A stretch of DNA of 64,000 nucleotides from Patescibacteria group bacterium (GTDB lineage Bacteria > Patescibacteriota > Microgenomatia > UBA1406 > GWC2-37-13): NCBI GenBank assembly GCA_026004435.1, contig BPJD01000003.1, positions 91,665 to 155,664 on the forward strand, written 5' to 3'. The notes under the pieces were generated by a model. That model had not been told where the DNA came from and did not search any database. It worked only from the letters and a program-made list of their open reading frames with translations. Each line of letters opens with the position of its first letter. The stretch's first letter is position 1. This document shows positions 58,310-64,000 of the stretch, piece by piece. The position numbers and the translations under genes are program-made.

Positions 58310-58930
58310 CTACTCTGTAAGCCAGCCAGCAACTTGTGAGTACAGCTCTGCCTGAATATCCAAACCAATATCTGAATCTTTTATAGTATAAGTTATATAA
58401 AAAACATTAAAATCCTTATTATACTCTGTTGTCTCATTCTCTGACGACCATTGGTCAGAGTTAACTCTAATTCTGGCTTTAGTAACATTCTCATCTCTTG
58501 TTTTTTCTATACCAATGTAAATTGTTTCACCTGCAACTAATTGCTCAGCATCCTGATCTGTAAGCAGCTGCCAGTTGTCATTAAACAACATTATGCCTTT
58601 TGACTCAACCTTTTGAATCTTTACACTGCTTTCAGCAGATGATCTTGCTGCATTGCGCGTAACTAAAAAGGCAATTGTTGTAAAACTAATTAAGAAAACA
58701 AAGATCAAAGAAGCAACAACTAAATTGTTTTTTTTGATTGCTGTTGATTTATCAACTATAACCTGACCTTTTGCTAATTGTTCTTTTGCTAGTTTTTCCT
58801 GCTGAAAACTAGGCAGTTTGATACTTCTTCTCTTTTTTTCGTTTATAAACAAATATATTTCCAAAATTAAAAAAACCAAAACCCCAAACCCAACTACTGC
58901 TGAAATTATGCTAAAAGTACTATACTCCAT
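58310..58930 (-). CDS. Membrane protein with extracytoplasmic beta domain, unknown function
   Basis: The 206-residue protein has two membrane segments (about residues 8-28 and 70-90) separated by a charged loop, then a ~115-residue outer domain (IMLFNDNWQLLTDQD, TIYIGIEKTRDENVTKARIRV). No family is recognised. It sits 3 nt upstream of the LPEAG protein gene and 105 nt after the 59036 gene, so it belongs to the surface-structure run started by rpsT-pilN. Confidence 0.65.
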   Translation of the reverse strand: MEYSTFSIISAVVGFGVLVFLILEIYLFINEKKRRSIKLPSFQQEKLAKEQLAKGQVIVDKSTAIKKNNLVVASLIFVFLISFTTIAFLVTRNAARSSAESSVKIQKVESKGIMLFNDNWQLLTDQDAEQLVAGETIYIGIEKTRDENVTKARIRVNSDQWSSENETTEYNKDFNVFYITYTIKDSDIGLDIQAELYSQVAGWLTE

Positions 58931-59035
58931 ATCATAATATTAAATTAAAATCAGCATAAATACAATATCTAAATAAAGTTAACCAACACAATTATATTAA
59001 ATAAACTATAACCTGTTTAAAACAAACTTAAAACC

Positions 59036-60370
59036 TTAGTTGTTTTTAAAAAAGTAAAGCAAGCCAGAAAAAATTAAAGAAAAACTTAAAGCAAATAAAA
59101 CTAAATTAAGATTAAAACCAGACACAGGGGGCTTAGGACTAGGCTCTGCTGAAATCTCTGTTGGTGTTGGAGTTAAAGCTGGGGTTGCTGTTGGCTGTAT
59201 AATCTCTGTAGGAGTCTGGCTGGGGGTAGGAGTAGGAGTTGCAGTATCAGCAGACTCTGTAGCCTCGGCCAAAACAGACTCTCCTTGTTTAGTTATGGTA
59301 AAAGTCCTGTTTGCCTCATATCTATTGCCAGAGTCATCATATGACACAACTGACAAACTGTAACTGCCTACATCAAGAGGATCACGCAGATCAACCCACC
59401 AATCACCCTGAGAATCAACCTTCAACTTATATACGATATTCTTTTTGCCTTTGATCTGGACAAGAACATCGTTTCCAGGAAATCCAGTGCCTCTGATTAA
59501 CGGATTTAACTCTGAGATCACAGTATTATCCTTAGGATAAGTTAAAAAAAAACTGGATCTGGCAGAACCAGACCGCTTTTCCTGCTGAATAATCAATGGC
59601 TTTTCCTTTGAGACAACATCAGGAAACTCATAAGTTTCGGTTATATATAAAGCTCCGCTAAAACTTAAAATACCAGACAAACGACCTTCAGCCAAAACTC
59701 TGCCCTGACCTTCAAGCAGTTTTAAAACAAAACTCTCCTGACCTGTTGGAATTTTTCTGGTTAAAGTCTTTTCATCAAACAACAAACCCATAGGAATAAT
59801 CAAAGATCCATCATCTTTTGTAATACCAGATAAACTATAAAAACCCTTTATCTCTAACAAAACAGGCATACCAGAGACAGGCTCTTTATTATTCATTAGT
59901 TTTAATACCAAAGGAGCTATTTTATCCGGTAGATAACTCTCAGGAGTTTCAAACTCAAAAGGAATATTTTCAGCTTTTCCTGTATACCTATCACCTACAC
60001 TAATAATATAATAGTACTTGGTTTTGGGCTTTAAGCCGATCAACTCAACATAATGATAATAGGACTCTGAGTCTGTTAATTTGTAAATTAAGTCATCAGC
60101 TTTTGAGTCTAAAACTGAAACATCAGGACCATACAAAACATAACTGCTTGTCTTTTCTGTAGTTTTATAGACAACAACTGCTTGCGATGAAGTCAGGTTA
60201 GTTACAGTAACAAACTCTACTTTTAAAGTATCATCAATAGACGGCTGTTTATCAACAAAATAAATTGCAGAAAAAAATATCAGCCAGACTAAACCAGCTA
60301 TAATAAAAAGATTGCGAACCTCATTACTGTTTGTCTGCTTTAAAAACAGTTTGGTATAAATATTACTCAT
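59036..60370 (-). CDS. Surface protein with fibronectin-like and Ig-like domains and PPVSG C-terminal anchor
   Basis: The 444-residue protein has an N-terminal membrane or signal segment (about residues 19-38). A fibronectin III-like domain of the type in purple acid phosphatases (LTSSQAVVVYKT, LIGLKPKTKYYYIIS) is followed by a carboxypeptidase-regulatory-like part and a bacterial Ig-like domain (PLIRGTGFPGNDVLVQI). A Thr-Pro-rich stretch leads to PPVSG, a hydrophobic helix and FFKNN. The ending looks like a variant sorting signal. It overlaps the upstream small gene by 8 nt. Confidence 0.75.
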   Translation of the reverse strand: MSNIYTKLFLKQTNSNEVRNLFIIAGLVWLIFFSAIYFVDKQPSIDDTLKVEFVTVTNLTSSQAVVVYKTTEKTSSYVLYGPDVSVLDSKADDLIYKLTDSESYYHYVELIGLKPKTKYYYIISVGDRYTGKAENIPFEFETPESYLPDKIAPLVLKLMNNKEPVSGMPVLLEIKGFYSLSGITKDDGSLIIPMGLLFDEKTLTRKIPTGQESFVLKLLEGQGRVLAEGRLSGILSFSGALYITETYEFPDVVSKEKPLIIQQEKRSGSARSSFFLTYPKDNTVISELNPLIRGTGFPGNDVLVQIKGKKNIVYKLKVDSQGDWWVDLRDPLDVGSYSLSVVSYDDSGNRYEANRTFTITKQGESVLAEATESADTATPTPTPSQTPTEIIQPTATPALTPTPTEISAEPSPKPPVSGFNLNLVLFALSFSLIFSGLLYFFKNN

Positions 60371-60557
60371 CTTTTATACTTAACTTTTTCAATTTATCAA
60401 AGACAGATTCATCAAGCTTAATATTAGTATTCTCAGAGATAGTTGTTTTTACCTCATAACTCTGGCTTTTTCTATTAAACTTTAAATCATAGATTAACCA
60501 GAAAACAACAGTAATAAAAACTGTTACAGCAATAATTAGAACCTCTTTTTTATTCAT
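60363..60557 (-). CDS. Small single-helix membrane protein in the pilN/pilO run
   Basis: The 64-residue protein has one N-terminal membrane segment (about residues 5-22) and a charged tail. It lies 1 nt after the pilO-like gene and overlaps the next gene by 8 nt, exactly where a small pilus-assembly lipoprotein gene (pilP) often sits, but sequence similarity to PilP is not visible. Confidence 0.6.
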   Translation of the reverse strand: MNKKEVLIIAVTVFITVVFWLIYDLKFNRKSQSYEVKTTISENTNIKLDESVFDKLKKLSIKDE

Positions 60558-60558
60558 A

Positions 60559-61227
60559 CTATCTAAAAAAACTTTTTACTCCAACTGTTATACTAACAGT
60601 ATCCTGAGCCAACTCAGCTGAGTCTGTAGCCTGACCCAACAACGGCAGATACAAACTATCCTCTTCATACTCCTTTGTGATTGTAAAGTTGGCAATATCC
60701 TTGATTCTTCTCTGCGTTCTAAGCTCTTCAATAGCCTGCAGAAAATTGGCAAAACTGCCTGTAAGCTGATAAACAAAGGTAATCTCCCTTAAGCTGCTAT
60801 CTTCAGTAGTTTCTTTTGAATTTTCATTGTCAGAACCAACCAAAACAATATTGCTAGCCTCGGCTGAAACTATCTTAATATTATGCTTTTTAAAGACTTC
60901 ATTAATCTGATTAAACACAGAAAAAACATTCATCTTATCTGGCACAGCCTGGTCCAGCAAATCAAAGTCATCTCTGTACTTTTCAGACTGAATGTTAATA
61001 TTAGTAATATTATTAATAATTAAATTAAGCCTTGCTGCCTCTTTAAGCAAAGAGTCCCTTTTATCCCGCAGTTCAAAGGCTATTGTTAAGGTAGGTCTTA
61101 TAATAAACAAAACAAAAAATGAGAAAACTATAAAAAACGCTGACAAATAAGCATAGTTTTGGTTTTGCTCTTTTTTAAACGACTCTTTTAGCTTTTTGGC
61201 AATTAACTCAAGACTCAGGTCCTTCAT
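60559..61227 (-). CDS. PilO-like type IV pilus inner-membrane protein
   Basis: The 222-residue protein has a membrane segment (about residues 28-48), a coiled-coil segment and a C-terminal ferredoxin-like domain (FVYQLTGSFANFLQAIEEL), the PilO architecture. I chose the ATG at 61227 (MKDLSLELIAKK), which overlaps pilN by 20 nt; an upstream start at 61269 would add 14 residues. PilO pairs with PilN in the platform that aligns the pilus motor. Confidence 0.75.
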   Translation of the reverse strand: MKDLSLELIAKKLKESFKKEQNQNYAYLSAFFIVFSFFVLFIIRPTLTIAFELRDKRDSLLKEAARLNLIINNITNINIQSEKYRDDFDLLDQAVPDKMNVFSVFNQINEVFKKHNIKIVSAEASNIVLVGSDNENSKETTEDSSLREITFVYQLTGSFANFLQAIEELRTQRRIKDIANFTITKEYEEDSLYLPLLGQATDSAELAQDTVSITVGVKSFFR

Positions 61228-61762
61228 TGTCTTTTTGTGAAAAATTTGATAATTTAAAGATAAAATCAAACCCCAACTCAGATCTCTGAACAGAGTCTAA
61301 ATCTATTTCTTCAAAAAATGAATCAGAGTTTAATCTGTTATAAAACTTCATTATTGTTGTATAATCATACGAAACTCCTCTAATTGAGTAGCTGTCGTTT
61401 GCAAAAGACAACTCATAAAGAAAAAAATTTTGAGGAAAGATAGACAATAAATACTCTAAAGCAGCTGCTTCATTCTCTTCCTGCTTTAATTTGGCATCTA
61501 TATTAGTCATAAGTTCTACTTTTCTCAGATAATCCCTGACTATATCCTGAGAACTCTCTACTACAACTTTATTACCATAATACATTGACAAACTATCTTT
61601 TATCTCAACATCTATCTTCATTCTATACAAAAACACAGCCAAGATAACAATCTGGGTAATCACTAAAATATGCTTAAAGAATCCTAGTACAAATGTAATA
61701 ATAACCTGATATAAATCAGTGTTCTGTTTTTCAAGCAGGTTTATATTATATTTTTTTCTCAT
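61208..61762 (-). CDS. PilN-like type IV pilus inner-membrane protein
   Basis: The 184-residue protein begins with the PilN hallmark NINLLEK just inside the N-terminus, followed by a membrane segment (about residues 30-48), a coiled coil and a ferredoxin-like C-terminal domain (FLYELSFANDSYSIRGVSYD). The NINLL segment in other bacteria binds PilM; a PilM-like N-terminal region occurs in the protein at 36517. It starts 6 nt after rpsT. Confidence 0.78.
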   Translation of the reverse strand: MRKKYNINLLEKQNTDLYQVIITFVLGFFKHILVITQIVILAVFLYRMKIDVEIKDSLSMYYGNKVVVESSQDIVRDYLRKVELMTNIDAKLKQEENEAAALEYLLSIFPQNFFLYELSFANDSYSIRGVSYDYTTIMKFYNRLNSDSFFEEIDLDSVQRSELGFDFIFKLSNFSQKDNEGPES

Positions 61763-61768
61763 CTATAT

Positions 61769-62032
61769 TTAAGATTTTAACACCATTTTGGAGATTCTGC
61801 TTTTTAATCTGCTTGCTTTATTTTTATGAAAAATATTTTTTTTAGCGCATTTATCAACTATGGAATAAAACTTAGTTAAAAGTTCTGCTATTGTTTTTTT
61901 ATCTGTTTTAGCAACTACTGCTTTTTTAATTGCTTTTTTGGCTTTTTTAAACTGGATTCTATAATAATTGTTCTGGTATGTTTTTGTAATTGTCTGCCTT
62001 ATTCTTTTTTTGGCTGATTTGATATTTGCCAT
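61769..62032 (-). CDS. rpsT: Ribosomal protein S20
   Basis: The 87-residue basic helical protein starts MANIKSAKKRIRQ and contains KNIFHKNKASRLKSRI, both characteristic of S20, which binds the 16S rRNA 5' domain. It has its own promoter and a strong Shine-Dalgarno sequence (AAAGGAGGTG, 62054-62045), though 13-14 nt from the ATG, unlike the leaderless layout of many genes here. It is followed after 6 nt by pilN, so pilus genes may be read from a ribosomal promoter. Confidence 0.95.
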   Translation of the reverse strand: MANIKSAKKRIRQTITKTYQNNYYRIQFKKAKKAIKKAVVAKTDKKTIAELLTKFYSIVDKCAKKNIFHKNKASRLKSRISKMVLKS

Positions 62033-62044
62033 AATCTCTGTTTC

Positions 62045-62111
62045 ACCTCCTTTAGATTAATCAATTTATAAAATATGTTGATATTATACCTTGAACTATT
62101 AAAAATTTAAA
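62045..62111 (-). promoter_or_regulatory. Promoter and Shine-Dalgarno region of rpsT
   Basis: TTTAAA (62111-62106), 17-bp spacer, TATAAT (62088-62083), then a leader of about 40 nt with AAAGGAGGTG (62054-62045). The only strong Shine-Dalgarno sequence I found in the window. The -35 lies within the last codons of the 62107 gene. Confidence 0.6.
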
Positions 62112-62577
62112 GAGAATTGTAATCAAACTCCTTTTCCAAAACTCCAGAACCATAGCCTCCAGTAAACCTTAACAAAACACTGATCTTGTCTTTAACAGTA
62201 TGAGTCACACAACTGCCAGAAGAGCATGTGCCCAAAAAGATCTCTTTTTTCAGATTATCGGCTACAACATCTGTAATTGTTCCTATAACTCCTTGAGTAA
62301 CACCATCTTTAGTATTATAGGTAATCTCATACTCAATTGAGTCTGTGCTCTCAGGAATATTAGAGACTAATAAGTTAATACTGTTATTGGCTAGTTTTTC
62401 AATAACTACATCTGTGTCTGGTGGCAGTTGATACTGATTATCTGCATTTGTTGCAGGCTGATCCTGACTAGTTGGGTCAGCTGGTCTTCTTGATAGAAAA
62501 AAAACCAACACAACTGCAAAAATCGCTAAAACTGATAAAACAACAATAACAACCTGATTTTTAAAATATTTTTTCAT
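62107..62577 (-). CDS. Membrane-anchored hypothetical protein
   Basis: The 156-residue protein has one N-terminal membrane segment (about residues 9-28), a Pro/Asp/Gln-rich linker and a ~95-residue outer domain with two close cysteines (GTCSSGSCV), possibly a disulfide. No family is recognised. It overlaps the glyS 3' end by 17 nt and is probably translated from the glyS mRNA. Confidence 0.7.
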   Translation of the reverse strand: MKKYFKNQVVIVVLSVLAIFAVVLVFFLSRRPADPTSQDQPATNADNQYQLPPDTDVVIEKLANNSINLLVSNIPESTDSIEYEITYNTKDGVTQGVIGTITDVVADNLKKEIFLGTCSSGSCVTHTVKDKISVLLRFTGGYGSGVLEKEFDYNSL

Positions 62578-63940
62578 TTTCAGTTTTTATAAAACTTTTA
62601 ATTTTATCAATAGCCACCCTAACCTGTTTCATACTGTCTCTATATCTTATTGTAACTGTAGAATCCTTTAATGTCTGAAAATCAATGGTAATACAGTAAG
62701 GAGTACCTATCTCATCTTGGTATCTATAGCGTTTACCAATATTTCCTCTGTCATCCCAGTAGCAATAATACTCATCTGTCAATTGGTGATAAACTTTTTT
62801 TGCTGTGTTTACTAAGTCAGGTTTATTGGCCAGCAAAGGAAAAACAGCAAGTTTATAAGGAGCCAAAACAAAGGGCAGCTGCAGAACAACCCTTTCATTT
62901 TGATCATCTTCAAAATAAGAGTTTTCTAAAACAGCAAGAAACAATCTATTTAAACCAATAGAAGGCTCAATTACATGAGGCACAAACTTTTTTTTAGTCT
63001 CAGGATCTATTATGCTAAGATCTACGCCGCTGTGTTTAATATGAGCAGACAGATCATAATCTGTTCTGTAGGCATAACCTAAAAGCTCTTTAAAACCAAA
63101 TGAAAACTTAAACTCTAAATCCTCTGTCATTTTACTGTAATGAGACCTTTCTTCAGCTGAGTGTTGTCTCCACCTCAACTTTTCCTCAGACAAACCGATT
63201 ATATTGGTAATAAAGTTATAGTAATAATTCTTTAACTCATCATAGTACTGCCTCCAGTTATTGGCTGGATCAAAAAAATACTCAATCTCCATCTGCTCAA
63301 ACTCCAAAGTTCTGAAAACAAACTGACCTGTGGTCACTTCATTTCTGAACGCCTTGCCAATCTGGGCAATGCCAAAAGGAAGTCTGACTCTTGTGCTGTC
63401 TAAAACATTTTTAAAGTTTATAAAAATTCCCTGAGCTGTCTCTCCTCTGAGATAAACCAAGTTTTTGTCTCCTTCCACAACACCTATACTGGTCTCAAAC
63501 AAAAGATTAAACTTTCTAGGTTCAGTTACATCATTGTTGTCAGGACTTTTTATATTATGTTTTCTAATCAGTTCTGCCATTTCTTCTATACTTAAGATGC
63601 CAGCATTGATCTTTTTGCCCTGATTTTTCTCAAACCAGTCCTCAATCAGATGATCTGCTCTATATCGCTTATGAGTCACCTTATCCTCAACAACGGGGTC
63701 AACAAAGGCAGACACATGGCCGGAAGCTACCCAAACCTCTGGTCTTTGCAAAATCTGAGTATCAACTCCAACAATATCTTCTCGCTTATGAACAAAATAC
63801 TTCCACCAGATGTCTCTTAAATTCTTTAAAAGCTCAGCACCCAAAGGGCCATAGTCGTAACTGTTTGCCAGACCGCCGTAAATTAATGAGCTTGGATAAA
63901 CAAACCCTCTGCGCTTAGCTAAAGCAATAATTTTTTCCAT
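62561..63940 (-). CDS. glyS: Glycyl-tRNA synthetase, dimeric class II type
   Basis: The 459-residue alpha2-type enzyme charges tRNA-Gly. It starts MEKIIALAKRRGFVYPSS and has YDYGPLGAELLKN (motif 1 region), LRGETAQGIFINFKNV and FGIAQIGKAFRNE (motif 2), VIEPSIGLNRL (motif 3) and an anticodon-binding domain at the C-terminus. A TATAAT box 6 nt before the ATG suggests leaderless translation. It is followed by a 17-nt overlapping hypothetical gene. Confidence 0.96.
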   Translation of the reverse strand: MEKIIALAKRRGFVYPSSLIYGGLANSYDYGPLGAELLKNLRDIWWKYFVHKREDIVGVDTQILQRPEVWVASGHVSAFVDPVVEDKVTHKRYRADHLIEDWFEKNQGKKINAGILSIEEMAELIRKHNIKSPDNNDVTEPRKFNLLFETSIGVVEGDKNLVYLRGETAQGIFINFKNVLDSTRVRLPFGIAQIGKAFRNEVTTGQFVFRTLEFEQMEIEYFFDPANNWRQYYDELKNYYYNFITNIIGLSEEKLRWRQHSAEERSHYSKMTEDLEFKFSFGFKELLGYAYRTDYDLSAHIKHSGVDLSIIDPETKKKFVPHVIEPSIGLNRLFLAVLENSYFEDDQNERVVLQLPFVLAPYKLAVFPLLANKPDLVNTAKKVYHQLTDEYYCYWDDRGNIGKRYRYQDEIGTPYCITIDFQTLKDSTVTIRYRDSMKQVRVAIDKIKSFIKTENEKIF

Positions 63941-63946
63941 AAAGAA

Positions 63947-63952
63947 ATTATA
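63947..63952 (-). promoter_or_regulatory. -10 box of glyS
   Basis: TATAAT on the minus strand preceded by GG and separated from the glyS ATG by 6 nt. No strong -35 is visible before the window edge. Confidence 0.5.
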
Positions 63953-64000
63953 CCTTAAAATACTGTATTAGCAGTATTAACATACTAAACTTGGCCAGAA

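Overview
The window is about 64 kb of AT-rich, very compact bacterial chromosome with almost no mobile DNA. It looks like Candidate Phyla Radiation (Patescibacteria), probably a Microgenomates-type lineage. The signs are short versions of standard genes (metG, sufD, tpiA, uvrD), a truncated division cluster (mraZ-rsmH-ftsL, with no ftsI following), a membrane-anchored baseplate-J-like protein, a sortase, pilN/pilO-like genes, and genes that overlap or nearly touch. TGA is used as a stop codon (for example inside ATGA overlaps at 17369-17372 and 18805-18808), so this is not a UGA-glycine lineage. The phylum placement is inference; no rRNA lies in the window.

Layout. 1-8.6 kb: a partial nucleoside phosphorylase, murJ, the mraZ operon with a recognisable MraZ operator, ftsK, and rpsO-pnp. 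8.2-13.1 kb: a cysteine-rich exported protein, dtd, a class A penicillin-binding protein (PBP-A), metG and a small membrane protein. 13.2-23.2 kb: a one-directional surface-glycan locus (GT-C-like membrane proteins, GT2, an O-antigen-ligase-like protein, three GT4 enzymes, a FemAB protein). 23.3-28.7 kb: SPFH/NfeD, endonuclease IV, a large secreted Thr-Pro-rich protein and a SurA-like protein. 28.8-29.6 kb: tRNA-Leu(CAG) and a gene-free stretch. 29.6-35.7 kb: acyltransferase, transglutaminase-like, DegT-like and FemAB genes and a second class A PBP (PBP-B). 35.7-43.9 kb: sortase, baseplate-J-like protein, solute-binding protein, VanW and Lon. 43.9-51.5 kb: the suf Fe-S assembly genes, split in two by an HNH - uracil-DNA glycosylase - HNH island. 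51.6-64 kb: two GT-C membrane proteins, a UvrD-type helicase, tpiA, a pilN/pilO and cell-surface operon headed by rpsT, and glyS.

Most of the window serves the cell envelope: lipid II flipping, two PBPs, two FemAB cross-bridge enzymes, a glycan locus, a sortase with two candidate substrates, and pilus-type genes. The most striking signals are: (1) a 932-bp inverted repeat, differing at two positions, lying inside the two PBP genes, whose recombination would swap their transpeptidase domains; (2) the island of two HNH paralogues with matching promoters around a uracil-DNA glycosylase that lacks all four usual Fe-S cysteines, sitting inside the suf genes; (3) a recurring promoter layout with a TATAAT-like box 6-8 nt before the start codon, implying many leaderless mRNAs, some from back-to-back promoters; (4) a four-copy TGGTN operator with 10-bp period over the mraZ promoter.
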